This document shows, in pieces, positions 42,812 through 51,508 of a stretch of DNA of 64,000 nt. The translations under genes were made by a program, and so were the position numbers. Below the pieces are notes generated by a model. It had not been told where the DNA came from. It searched no databases and saw only the letters and a program-made list of their open reading frames with translations. This stretch comes from Aquabacterium olei (GTDB lineage Bacteria; Pseudomonadota; Gammaproteobacteria; Burkholderiales; Burkholderiaceae_C), in the NCBI RefSeq assembly GCF_003100395.1, contig NZ_CP029211.1, forward strand, positions 248,001-312,000, written 5' to 3'. The first letter of the stretch is position 1, and each line of letters begins with the position of its first letter.

Positions 42812-43831
42812 ATGGCTTTACCCAGAACGCCACCCACCCAGCGCCGGAACACCGGCGTGCCCGATCTGCGCGCGCTCGAAACGTTTGTGGCCGTCTGTGA
42901 TGCCAGTTCGATGGTGCTGGCGGCCGAGCGGCTGGGCCTGAGCCAGAGTGCCGTCAGCCAGTCGATCAAGTCGCTGGAAGAAGACCTGGGGCTGCAACTG
43001 ATGGACCGTGAGGTGCGGCCGGCGCGGCCCACGCTGGCCGGGCGTCTGCTGCACGAGGCCTCGGCCCAGCTGTTGTCGCACGCCCGCCTCGCCATGGACA
43101 AGGTGCGCGCGTCTGCCCGCCAGGAAATGGAGCAGATCCGCCTGGGCTGCGTGGACTCGTTCGCTGCCACCGTGGGCCCACAGCTCATCAAGGCGATGGC
43201 CGGCAAGGCCCGCCAGATCCGAATGTGGTCGGGCCTGACGCCCGGTCTGGCCGACCAGATGCAGGGCCGCGAGCTCGACATGGTGATCTGCACCGAATCG
43301 GCGCTGGCGGACCCGCGGGTCTCGCAGCGGCTGCTCTTTTCCGAGTCCTGGGTGGCCGTGTACCCCAAGCATCACAGTCTGCCCGTGCTCGCGTCCTTGC
43401 GCGGGCTGTCTGCCGCGGCCGGCAAGCTGCCCCTGATTCGCTACAGCCAGCGCTCGGTCACGGGCCAGCAGATCGAGCGCTTCCTGCGCCATGTGGGCGT
43501 CGATGCGCCGCGTTGCTACGAGTTCGATGCCACCGACCCGCTGCTCAGCCTGGTGGCATCCGGCCTGGGCTGGGCCCTGAGCACGCCCTTGTGCCTGTGG
43601 CAGTCGCGGCAATACCTGGATGCGGTCAACGTCGTCCCCCTGCCTGCCAGCCGGTTGGGGCAGCGCCACTTCTTCTTGCTTTCGCGCGAAGGCGAGTGGG
43701 CGGGGCTGGACGACGAGGTCGTGCGGGTCACGCGCGACGTCATCCGCCTCGACACCGCGCCGGCCATCCGCAAGGCAATCCCCGCCCTCGCGCCGGCGGC
43801 CCTGTCCTGTCCTGAAGAGGATTTCACATGA
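42812..43831 (+). CDS. LysR-family transcriptional regulator
   Basis: A 339-aa regulator. The HTH spans about residues 17-75 (TFVAVCDASSMVLAAERLGL; SQSAVSQSIKSLEEDLGLQL), followed by a periplasmic-binding-like effector domain (GCVDSFAATVGPQLIKAMAG). ATG at 42812 is favoured because GAGG lies 9 bp upstream; ATG at 42803 and the GTG at 42734 are possible. It shares ATGA with the downstream amidohydrolase, so regulator and enzyme are co-translated, and it is divergent from the FAD oxidoreductase. Confidence 0.88.
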   Translation: MALPRTPPTQRRNTGVPDLRALETFVAVCDASSMVLAAERLGLSQSAVSQSIKSLEEDLGLQLMDREVRPARPTLAGRLLHEASAQLLSHARLAMDKVRASARQEMEQIRLGCVDSFAATVGPQLIKAMAGKARQIRMWSGLTPGLADQMQGRELDMVICTESALADPRVSQRLLFSESWVAVYPKHHSLPVLASLRGLSAAAGKLPLIRYSQRSVTGQQIERFLRHVGVDAPRCYEFDATDPLLSLVASGLGWALSTPLCLWQSRQYLDAVNVVPLPASRLGQRHFFLLSREGEWAGLDDEVVRVTRDVIRLDTAPAIRKAIPALAPAALSCPEEDFT

Positions 43832-44646
43832 AGATCGACACGCCCACCTACACCTTCACGTCCGGCACGCTGCCGCTGCTGATCTCGATGCCCCACCTGG
43901 GCACGCACATCCCCGCCTCGTTGCAGACGGGCATGGCGGATGTGGCCGGGATCCGGCAGGACACCGACTGGCACCTCGACCGCCTGTACGCCTTCGCGCG
44001 AGAGATGGGCGCGTCCATCATCCAGGCCAAGGTGTCTCGTTATGTGATCGACCTGAACCGCCCGCCCAATGGCGAAAGCCTGTATCCCGGGCAGACCACC
44101 ACGTCGCTGTGCCCGATGGACACCTTCCGCGGCGAGCCGCTGTACCTGCCGGGCCATGTGCCGGACGACGCCGAGCAGGCGCGGCGCCTGGAAGCGTACT
44201 GGCGGCCATACCATGAACAGATCCGCACCGAGCTGGATCGTCTGAAGGCGTTGCATGGCGCGGTGATGCTGTGGGATGCCCACTCGATTGCCAGCGTGTT
44301 GCCGCGCCTGTTCGAAGGCCGTTTGCCGGACCTGAACTTCGGCACGGCCGATGGCCGAAGCTGCGATCCCGCCATCCTGTCGGCGGTTGTCGATGTGGCG
44401 CGCACGGGGCCTTACACGCATGTGGTCAACGGGCGCTTCAAGGGCGGCTACATCACGCGCCATTACGGGCAGCCGTCCAACGGCATCCACGCCATCCAGC
44501 TCGAGATGAGCCAGCGCCTGTACATGCAGGAAGACGCGCCGTTCTCGTATGAACCCGACGTGGCCGGTCAGGTGCAGCCGCTGCTCGAGGCGATGTTGCG
44601 TGCGGGGCTGGCGCAGCTGAATGTGACACGCGCTGGTGCGGCGTGA
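43828..44646 (+). CDS. hutG: N-formylglutamate amidohydrolase (HutG2 type)
   Basis: A 272-aa zinc-dependent deformylase: SMPHLGTHIPASL (metal-binding H/E region), RQDTDWHLDRLYAFAREMGA, YVIDLNRPPNGESLYPGQ, LWDAHSIASVLPRLFEGRLP and FKGGYITRHYGQPSNGIHA are all characteristic. It hydrolyses N-formyl-L-glutamate to glutamate and formate, the last step of one histidine route. With no other hut enzyme here, it more likely serves a formyl-glutamate arising from the nearby glutamate-conjugating enzymes; that is inference. Confidence 0.92.
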   Translation: MKIDTPTYTFTSGTLPLLISMPHLGTHIPASLQTGMADVAGIRQDTDWHLDRLYAFAREMGASIIQAKVSRYVIDLNRPPNGESLYPGQTTTSLCPMDTFRGEPLYLPGHVPDDAEQARRLEAYWRPYHEQIRTELDRLKALHGAVMLWDAHSIASVLPRLFEGRLPDLNFGTADGRSCDPAILSAVVDVARTGPYTHVVNGRFKGGYITRHYGQPSNGIHAIQLEMSQRLYMQEDAPFSYEPDVAGQVQPLLEAMLRAGLAQLNVTRAGAA

Positions 44647-44679
44647 TCCCCGCGATGGGGCGACGCACCGCGTTGCGGC

Positions 44680-44720
44680 GTGTTTCCTGTGGTTAATCAA
44701 CGTATCTCAATAGGAAACAT
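44680..44720. promoter_or_regulatory. Inverted TTTCC/GGAAA box pair upstream of glnK
   Basis: GTGTTTCCTGT (44680-44690) and ATAGGAAACAT (44710-44720) repeat the element seen at glnT, with TTTCC and GGAAA centres again 30 bp apart. Here the pair ends right at the -24 element, an upstream position. Confidence 0.65.
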
Positions 44721-44735
44721 TGGCACAGGGGTTGC
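44720..44735 (+). promoter_or_regulatory. Sigma-54 promoter of glnK-amtB
   Basis: TGGCACAGGGGTTGCA (preceded by T) matches the TGGCAC-N5-TTGCW consensus with no mismatch and correct spacing, 58 bp upstream of the glnK ATG. glnK-amtB is a classical nitrogen-controlled sigma-54 operon. Confidence 0.85.
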
Positions 44736-44775
44736 ATGACCTTCATCGGAGCAGTCAGGGGGGCTGACTGCATGA

Positions 44776-45132
<357 letters not shown>

Positions 45133-45152
45133 GCCTTGCACACCAGGAGTCC

Positions 45153-46577
45153 ATGATGAAGAACAAAGTCCTCCTTGCTGCCGCGGCGCTCGCCGCCGCC
45201 TGCGTTACGCCGGCTCACGCGCAGGATGCGGCGACCGCGGTGACGGCTGCGGCCTCGGCCGTCGCACCCGTGGTCAACAAAGGTGACGCCACCTGGATCA
45301 TCGTCGCCACGGTGCTGGTGATCATGATGGCGGTGCCCGGTCTGCCGCTGTTCTACGGCGGCATGGTGCGCGCCAAGAACATGCTCTCGGTGATGATGCA
45401 GGTGATGATCACCTTCTCGTTGCTGGGCATGCTGTGGTGTCTGTATGGCTACAGCCTCGCGTTCACCGAGGGTAATGCGTTTTTCGGGGGCTTCGACAAG
45501 GCATTCCTGCGCGGGGTCACGGTCGACACGCTGGCGGCCACGTTCACCAAAGGGGTCGCCATCCCTGAATACCTCTACGTTGCTTTCCAGATGACCTTTG
45601 CGGCCATCACGCCGGCGCTCATCATTGGCTCACTGGCTGAGCGAGTCAAGTTCTCTGCCTTGCTTCTTTTCATGGTGCTGTGGTTCACCTTCAGCTATCT
45701 GCCGCTGGCCCACATGGTGTGGTTCTGGGCTGGTCCGGATGCCTACACCAGCGCGGAGGCGGCCGAGGCTGCGGGCGCCACGGCGGGCTTCCTGTTCCAG
45801 AAGGGTGCCATCGACTTCGCGGGCGGCACGGTGGTGCACATCAATGCGGCCATGGCGGGCCTGGTGGGCGCCTTCATGATCGGCCGCCGCACCGGCTTCG
45901 GCAAGGAACCCATGCCACCGCACAGCCTGACGATGACCATGATCGGCGCCTCACTGCTGTGGGTGGGCTGGTTCGGCTTCAACGTCGGCTCCAACCTCGA
46001 AGTGTCGAGCACGGCAGGCCTTGCCTTCATCAACACCTTCCTCGCCACCTGTGCGGCCACGGTGTCGTGGACGCTGGTGGAGTGGGTCGCCAAGGGCAAG
46101 CCCTCGATGCTGGGCGCGGCCTCGGGCGCCATTGCCGGCCTGGTGGCCATCACGCCGGCTTGTGGCTTCGTGGGCCCGATGGGTGGGATGGTGATCGGCC
46201 TGCTGGCCGGCGTGGTGTGCTACTGGGGTGTCAACGGGCTCAAGAGCATGCTGGGTGTCGACGACAGCCTGGACGTCTTCGGCGTGCACGGCGTCGGTGG
46301 CATCCTGGGTGCGCTGCTGACTGGCGTGTTTGCCTCGCCGGCCCTGGGCGGAACCGGCGTGTACGACTACGTGAGCAACAGCGTGGCGGCCTACGACATG
46401 GCGGCTCAGATGATGAGCCAGTTGTGGGGCGTGGGGGTGGCCGTCGTCTGGTCGGGCGTGGTGTCCTTCGTGGCCTTCAAGGTGGTCGACCTGACCCTGG
46501 GTCTGCGCGTGAGCGAAGACGAAGAGCGCGAAGGGCTGGACCTCAGCTCGCACGGCGAGCGGGCGTATCACCTCTGA
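45153..46577 (+). CDS. amtB: Ammonium transporter AmtB
   Basis: A 474-aa inner-membrane ammonium channel: cleavable signal peptide (LLAAAALAAACVTPAHAQ), a short Ala-rich periplasmic stretch, then eleven TM segments. GLPLFYGGMVRAKNMLSVMM, FTFSYLPLAHMVWFW (first pore His), DFAGGTVVHINAAMAGLVGA and DVFGVHGVGGILGALLTGVF (second pore His) are the family motifs. GlnK binding blocks the channel when nitrogen is ample. Ended by the terminator at 46601. Confidence 0.96.
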   Translation: MMKNKVLLAAAALAAACVTPAHAQDAATAVTAAASAVAPVVNKGDATWIIVATVLVIMMAVPGLPLFYGGMVRAKNMLSVMMQVMITFSLLGMLWCLYGYSLAFTEGNAFFGGFDKAFLRGVTVDTLAATFTKGVAIPEYLYVAFQMTFAAITPALIIGSLAERVKFSALLLFMVLWFTFSYLPLAHMVWFWAGPDAYTSAEAAEAAGATAGFLFQKGAIDFAGGTVVHINAAMAGLVGAFMIGRRTGFGKEPMPPHSLTMTMIGASLLWVGWFGFNVGSNLEVSSTAGLAFINTFLATCAATVSWTLVEWVAKGKPSMLGAASGAIAGLVAITPACGFVGPMGGMVIGLLAGVVCYWGVNGLKSMLGVDDSLDVFGVHGVGGILGALLTGVFASPALGGTGVYDYVSNSVAAYDMAAQMMSQLWGVGVAVVWSGVVSFVAFKVVDLTLGLRVSEDEEREGLDLSSHGERAYHL

Positions 46578-46600
46578 ACCGCATCTGTTGCCGCAACACG

Positions 46601-46629
46601 AGCCCGGCCGGGATGGCCGGGCTTTTTTG
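46601..46629 (+). terminator. Rho-independent terminator of glnK-amtB
   Basis: AGCCCGGCC - GGGAT - GGCCGGGCT is a perfect 9-bp stem followed by T6, 24 bp after the amtB stop. Confidence 0.92.
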
Positions 46630-46634
46630 TTTGC

Positions 46635-46718
46635 TCAGTTGCGCGCGCTCGCGTTGGCCTCGTCGTACTTCGACTGCGCCAACAGCACCGCGTCCATGTG
46701 CTTCTCGGCCCAATGCGA
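46635..46718 (-). pseudogene. C-terminal remnant of an unidentified gene
   Basis: The minus strand reads SHWAEKHMDAVLLAQSKYDE and then ANASARN and a stop at 46635-46637, a plausible protein tail with no start or upstream body. It stops abruptly where the NmrA-like remnant begins (about 46720), so both look like debris from a rearrangement. I do not recognise the parent family. Confidence 0.4.
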
Positions 46719-46721
46719 CAG

Positions 46722-47313
46722 AATGCAGCTTCGCGCTCCGGCAAGCCGGTGGCGGGCGCAGAAGGCGTGGTCTTCGGCTACGCCAGACCCGAGACGTTTC
46801 CCGCGGCGTTCGATGGCGTGGATCGGGCCTACGTCAGGCTACCTGGCGGCCATGTGAACCCGAAGGAGTTGCTGCAGCCGGTGATCCCGGCCGCTGCAGA
46901 ACGCCGTGTGAAGGTGGTTCTCCAGACCGTGTTCGATGTCGACGCCGACGAGGCGATCCCTTACCGCCAGGTGGAGATCGCGCTCGAGCGATCCGGTACG
47001 CCGTATGTGATCCTGCAACCGAACTGGTTCTCGGACAACTTCCACAACCTCTGGAAAGCAGGCATCAACCACGGGCAGATCGCGCGGCAGCCGGTACGGG
47101 CATGTCGAGTTTCATCGACGTGCGTGACATCGCGGAAGGCGCCGCTTTGGCGTTGACCACGGACCGCTTCGATGGCCAGTCCTTCAATCTGACCGGGCCT
47201 GAGGCGATCAGCTATGCGGACGCCGCGCAGCTCCTGTCCGAGGTTACGGGAAGCCGGTGCGTTATGTCCCGATCGACGACTCGGGGTTTGTGGAAGCGCT
47301 CACCTGCGCGTGA
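46722..47313 (+). pseudogene. NmrA-like NAD(P)-binding oxidoreductase, truncated and frameshifted
   Basis: Three successive frames together read as one NmrA/SDR-type protein: AASRSGKPVAGAEGVVFGYA ... RRVKVVLQTVF ... LERSGTPYVILQPNWFSDNF ... then, after a shift near 47085, SSFIDVRDIAEGAALALTTD and FNLTGPEAISYADAAQLLSE, and after another near 47248, GKPVRYVPIDDSGFVEALTC and a stop at 47311-47313. The N-terminal GATGxxG dinucleotide motif and the last about 40 residues are missing. Two frameshifts plus loss of the cofactor site mean that the gene is dead. Confidence 0.82.
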
Positions 47314-47345
47314 GTTGGGTACAAGAGCCCGGTTGCGCTGCTCAC

Positions 47346-48347
47346 TCAGACGGCCACGCGCTGCTGAATCAGCGTGATCGCCAGGCGCGCCATCTTGCGC
47401 ACTTCCGGGTCCGGGTCTTGGGACCCGACGGTCAGAGCGGGCAAAGCCGACGCATGGCCGATCTCGCCCAAGGCCACACAGGCTTCCTTGCGCAAGTTGG
47501 CGATGTCGTGCTGCAGGGCGTGTGTGATCAGTGCGTCCACTGCCTGAACGGCCTTCAGCCGTCCCAAGGCCCGTGCGGACAGTTGGCGCACCTGCCAGTA
47601 AGCATCTTGCAGGCTTTGGGTCAGGGGGGTGACTGCCTCGGGCAGCTTCAGCTTGCCCAGCGTGGCAGCCGCTTCTTCGCGAACCCGCCACACCGGGTCC
47701 CGCAAGGCGCCCAGCAAGCCCGGCTGCACCTGCGCATCGTGGCCTTGCCCCAGGCCCAGCGCGCCCACCGCGGCGCGGCGCACCTCGGGATCGGGGTCGT
47801 GGGCGGCCAGGTGGGTGAGGACCGGCAGCGCGCTTGCGTCCTTGAGCCAGCCCAGCACCCCCACCGCGGCCAGGCGCACGATGGCATCGCGGTCGTTGGT
47901 GGCGCGCAAGGCGGCGTTGAGGCTGCCGGGCAAGCGCAGCTCCTTGATGGCGTGCAACAGGCTGGCCAGCACGAACCCTTGAGCCCCTTCCAGCGCGGGC
48001 AACAGGAGCGTGCCGCTGTCGGCTTGCTTGATCTCAGCCAGGCTGTAGGCGGCGGCCTCGCGCACGGCCGGCACCTCGTCGTGCAAGGCGTCCACCAGGG
48101 CGTTCAGCACCACTGGCTGCTCCCAGTACGCCAGGCGCGCGGCCACATCGGCGCGGATGGCCGGGTCAGGGTCGCGCAAAGCCCAGGCCAGCCAGGGCGC
48201 GTGGGCTTCGTCTTCCAGTTCGGCCAGTTCGATCAAGGCTAGGCGGCGCACGGTGGCGTCGTCCGACGTCAGGCGGGGCTGTAGCTCTTGCAGGTCGTCG
48301 TCGGAGGGCGATACCTCGGGCGAGGACAGGGCAAACAGGGTACTCAT
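47346..48347 (-). CDS. HEAT-repeat protein, last gene of the AprA-like/ABC operon
   Basis: A 333-aa protein made almost entirely of about ten helical HEAT/PBS-lyase-type repeats of about 30 residues, for example LRDPDPAIRADVAARLAYWE, LHDEVPAVREAAAYSLAEIK, LAAHDPDPEVRRAAVGALGL and LRDPVWRVREEAAATLGKLK. No signal peptide or catalytic motif is visible. Related repeats occur in phycobilin lyases and in scaffold or chaperone proteins, so a role in maturing or holding the AprA-like flavoprotein is possible. It starts 16 bp after the ATPase gene and so belongs to the operon. Confidence 0.88.
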   Translation of the reverse strand: MSTLFALSSPEVSPSDDDLQELQPRLTSDDATVRRLALIELAELEDEAHAPWLAWALRDPDPAIRADVAARLAYWEQPVVLNALVDALHDEVPAVREAAAYSLAEIKQADSGTLLLPALEGAQGFVLASLLHAIKELRLPGSLNAALRATNDRDAIVRLAAVGVLGWLKDASALPVLTHLAAHDPDPEVRRAAVGALGLGQGHDAQVQPGLLGALRDPVWRVREEAAATLGKLKLPEAVTPLTQSLQDAYWQVRQLSARALGRLKAVQAVDALITHALQHDIANLRKEACVALGEIGHASALPALTVGSQDPDPEVRKMARLAITLIQQRVAV

Positions 48348-48363
48348 GGGGGAGGTGCTTTCT

Positions 48364-49242
48364 TCAGAACTCGGAGGAGCGGATGCCGCGGCGGTTCAAG
48401 CCGGTCACCGGGTTCAGACGCTCCAGCGGCAAGGTGGTGTCGGGCTCGCGCAGCAGGTCCAGGCAGTGGCGCTTCAGGTGAGCGAACGGTGTGCTGGTCA
48501 ACCACTCGGACTGACGTGGACGCTCGGCCTCGACGTGGATCTCTTCGACGATGCGGCCCGGGCGGGGGCTCATCACCAGGATACGGTCGGCCATGAAAAG
48601 GGCCTCGTCGATGTCGTGGGTCACGAACACGATGGTGGTCTTCAGATGGCCCCACAGGCTCAACAGCAGCTCCTGCATCTTCAGGCGGGTCAGCGCATCG
48701 AGCGCGCCAAAGGGCTCGTCCATCAGCAGCACGCGCGGCTGGTTGATCAGCACCCGCGCAATTTCGACGCGCTGCTGCATGCCGCCCGACAAGGCATGCG
48801 GGTAGCGCCGCTCAAAGCCTTGCAAACCCACTTCCTCGAGCAGCGCTTGCGCCAGATTCAGCCGCTCGCTGCGCGACACACCGCGCATCTTCAAGCCATA
48901 GGCCACGTTGTCCTGTACGCTCAGCCACGGGAACAGCGTGTGGTGCTGAAAGACCAGACCGCGTTGCGGATCGGGACCCGCGATGCGCAGCCCATCGAGC
49001 CGTGCCTCGCCATGGGTCGGTTGCAGATGCCCGGCCAGCGCACCCAGCAAGGTCGACTTGCCGCAGCCCGAGGGCCCCAGCAGGCAGACGAACTCGCCGG
49101 GTTCGATCGTGAGCGTGACCTCGTCAAGGGCCACGAAGCGCTGTGCGCCTTCGCCCAGGTGGATGGACACCTGGTCGATGTCGAGGCGGCCCGTTCCACT
49201 TTGCGTGGCCACCGGGGGAACGCTTTTCAAAACGGCACTCAT
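48364..49242 (-). CDS. ABC transporter ATP-binding protein, SsuB/TauB-like
   Basis: A 292-aa ATPase with Walker A LLGPSGCGKSTLLGALAGHL (about residues 50-60 for GPSGCGKST), signature LSGGMQQRVEIARVL, Walker B VLLMDEPFGALD and switch FVTHDIDEALFMADRI, all in the nitrate/sulfonate/taurine importer style. The C-terminus extends about 40 residues past the core. Start MSAVLKSVPP shares ATGA with the permease stop; longer upstream codons are shadow of the permease gene. Confidence 0.94.
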   Translation of the reverse strand: MSAVLKSVPPVATQSGTGRLDIDQVSIHLGEGAQRFVALDEVTLTIEPGEFVCLLGPSGCGKSTLLGALAGHLQPTHGEARLDGLRIAGPDPQRGLVFQHHTLFPWLSVQDNVAYGLKMRGVSRSERLNLAQALLEEVGLQGFERRYPHALSGGMQQRVEIARVLINQPRVLLMDEPFGALDALTRLKMQELLLSLWGHLKTTIVFVTHDIDEALFMADRILVMSPRPGRIVEEIHVEAERPRQSEWLTSTPFAHLKRHCLDLLREPDTTLPLERLNPVTGLNRRGIRSSEF

Positions 49243-50033
49243 GCCTGACCTCCTTGTGTGCGATGCCAGGGCATCAGACGTTGCCCGCCCCAGTGGATCA
49301 GCGCGCTGCTGCCCATGCCCAGCAGGCCGATCACCAGCATGCCGACGATGATGTTGGCGTAGGCCTGCACGGTGTAGGACTCCCAGGTGTAGTAGCCGAT
49401 GCCGTACTGACCCGAGATCATCTCGGCCGTGACCAGGCAGAACCAGCAGGTGCCCATGCCGATCGACAGGCCCGTCACGATGCTGGGCGCGGCCGAGGGC
49501 AGGATGACCTGACCGAACAGTCGCCAGGGGCTGGTGCCCAGGCTGCGAGCCGAGGCCACCAGGCGCGGGTCCACGCCGTTGACCCCGTGGATGGTGTTGA
49601 GCAGGATGGGAAAGAGCGCACCCACGAACGTGATGAAGACCATGCTGCCTTCCGATGAGGGGATCATCAGGATGGCCAGCGGGATCCAGGCCACGGCGGG
49701 GATGGGACGGACCACTTCCAGCGGCGCCAGCAGGGCCAGACGCGCCCAGCGTGAACGCCCGATCAGCAGGCCCAGCCCCACGCCCAGCACGCTCGCCGAC
49801 ACGAAGCCCGATGCCACGCGCAGCAGACTGCTCGACAGGTGCTGGCTCAGCTTGGGAGATCCGACCAGTTCCCAGGCCGCGTCCCACACTTCTGCAGGGG
49901 GCGGCACGTTGGCAAAGGTGACGAGCCCCAGGTGGGCCTGCTGGGTGGACAGCACATGCCACACCAGCACGCACGCCGCCAGCGAGATCGCCTGGGCGCC
50001 CCAGCGCCAGACTTGGCTTGGTGTGGCGCGCAT
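49239..50033 (-). CDS. ABC transporter permease, SsuC/TauC-like
   Basis: A 264-aa membrane protein with six TM segments; EAA-type loop GVDPRLVASARSLGTSPWRL (about residues 153-172) and PAVAWIPLAILM are typical for sulfonate/nitrate/taurine permeases. The ATPase gene is coupled by a 4-bp overlap and the binding-protein stop is 2 bp upstream. Confidence 0.93.
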   Translation of the reverse strand: MRATPSQVWRWGAQAISLAACVLVWHVLSTQQAHLGLVTFANVPPPAEVWDAAWELVGSPKLSQHLSSSLLRVASGFVSASVLGVGLGLLIGRSRWARLALLAPLEVVRPIPAVAWIPLAILMIPSSEGSMVFITFVGALFPILLNTIHGVNGVDPRLVASARSLGTSPWRLFGQVILPSAAPSIVTGLSIGMGTCWFCLVTAEMISGQYGIGYYTWESYTVQAYANIIVGMLVIGLLGMGSSALIHWGGQRLMPWHRTQGGQA

Positions 50034-50035
50034 GC

Positions 50036-51460
50036 TCAGCGTCCCGTCACGCCAGCGCGCAGGCCAGCGAAGTCAAATACCTTGCCTTTGTTGGCACCGG
50101 CATAGGCCACGGCCGCATCCCTTTGCAGGAAGGCGCTCACCTGACCCTTGGCATCGGTGGCGTACCAGGCCAGGTTGCCCAGCAGCTTGATGCGGTGGAT
50201 CAGGTCATGCACATAGACCGCACGCGCACTCTTGCCCGCCTTCTCCAGCTGGGCCAGGTCCTTGAGCGCGTTCTCGATCGAAGCGTAGTGGCGCACTTTG
50301 CCCTCGTCCTTGACCCAGATGCCGGCCAGCCGAGCCGTGTCGGAGATGGCCTTCCCAGTGAGTGCATCGTTGGCCTTGAGTGGCGCCTTCGCCGTGTTCT
50401 TCAGCTGGGCGTCGTAGTTCAGACCGGACTGTTGGTAAGCGGTGCGGATGAAGCGCTCATCGATCAGCGCGTCGGCGCTCAGCGTCGTGTCGGTACGGCG
50501 CAGCAGGCGCAGCGTGTCGATCGCGGTTTGCAGTGCCTGACGGTACTCCGGCTTGAAGCTGTGGTCGCGCGTCTGCAGGCCCAGCGGGCCGTGGAAGAGG
50601 TAGTTCACCGGGGCCTCGATGCCGGTGTGCTTCTCGATCAGTTCGCTGTACTTCTCGGGCTCGGCGGCGATCAGCCGGTCGGCCTCAATCGACGCGCGCA
50701 GGAAGGCCGTGACCACCTCCGGGTACTTCTGGGCAAAAGCCGTGTTGACCAGGGTGCCGTGGAAAGTGGGCGACTTTGCTTGTGCGCCGTCATAGATCTT
50801 GCGGGCAAAGCCACGGAAGGGGAAGGCCTCGGCAAAGGGGACGAAGTCCGCGTGCGCCTCGATCTTGTTGGCCTGCAAGGCCGGGCCGGCCACTTCCGGT
50901 GCCTGGGTGATGATGTTCACGTCCTTGGCCGGATCCAGACCTTGGGCCTGGAGCGCGCGCAGGAGCATGCCGTGGGCGGCCGAGGCAAAGGGCACCGAGA
51001 TCGTGCGGCCGCGGAGTTCGGCCAGCGAGGTCACCGGCGAGTCCTTGGGCACGACGATGCCGTTGCCGCTGCCCAGCGTGCTGCCCGACAACACGGTGAT
51101 GAACACGCTCTTCTTGCCGGCCTTCTCAAACGCAGCACCGTTGGCCGCACCGGGGAACTCGGCCATCGAGCCGATGTCCAGCTTGTCGGCCAGCATCTCG
51201 TTGGTCAGCGGCGCGCCCGAGGTGAAGTTCTTCCACTGCACGTCGTAGGTGACGCCCTTGTACTTGCCGTCCTTGGGCAGGTACTTGTCGAGCAGCTTGA
51301 GCTCGCGGATCAGCAGGCCACCAGTGGCGCAGTTGATGGTGGTGTCCTGTGTGCCGATGGCCAGGCGGATGGTTTCAGCGTGAGCGGCCAAGGAGGTGGC
51401 CGTGGCGGTCAGAGCGACGGCGACGGCGCGCAGGGCGCGAGGGAAGGAAGGGACGGACAT
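50036..51460 (-). CDS. ABC transporter periplasmic binding protein (SsuA/NrtA-like) with C-terminal NosL-like extension
   Basis: A 474-aa secreted protein: signal peptide AVAVALTATATSLAAHA, cleavage about residue 28, then an SsuA/NMT1-type ligand-binding domain to about residue 340 (LDIGSMAEFPGAANGAAFEK; LRGRTISVPFASAAHGMLLR). Ordinary SsuA proteins are 310-330 aa. The extra about 110 residues, DEGKVRHYASIENALKDLAQ ... ARAVYVHDLI ... AWYATDAKGQVSAFLQRDAA ... GANKGKVFDFAGL, follow the NosL pattern (motif order K-V-x-x-F/Y, Y-V-x-D, A-W-Y-A, F-x-x-x-x-A-A, G-K-V-x-x-F) but lack its CxxCxM copper site. Domain assignment is my reading by eye. Ligand unknown, perhaps a sulfur compound. Confidence 0.88.
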   Translation of the reverse strand: MSVPSFPRALRAVAVALTATATSLAAHAETIRLAIGTQDTTINCATGGLLIRELKLLDKYLPKDGKYKGVTYDVQWKNFTSGAPLTNEMLADKLDIGSMAEFPGAANGAAFEKAGKKSVFITVLSGSTLGSGNGIVVPKDSPVTSLAELRGRTISVPFASAAHGMLLRALQAQGLDPAKDVNIITQAPEVAGPALQANKIEAHADFVPFAEAFPFRGFARKIYDGAQAKSPTFHGTLVNTAFAQKYPEVVTAFLRASIEADRLIAAEPEKYSELIEKHTGIEAPVNYLFHGPLGLQTRDHSFKPEYRQALQTAIDTLRLLRRTDTTLSADALIDERFIRTAYQQSGLNYDAQLKNTAKAPLKANDALTGKAISDTARLAGIWVKDEGKVRHYASIENALKDLAQLEKAGKSARAVYVHDLIHRIKLLGNLAWYATDAKGQVSAFLQRDAAVAYAGANKGKVFDFAGLRAGVTGR

Positions 51461-51508
51461 GTGACAACTCCTGGATGCGTAGAGGGGCGGCGTGTGCGCT
51501 GAGATGGC

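Noticed and set aside
40878..44646. Histidine utilisation (hut) operon
   Set aside because: Only HutD and N-formylglutamate amidohydrolase are present; hutH, hutU, hutI and hutC are absent and the two genes are on opposite strands.
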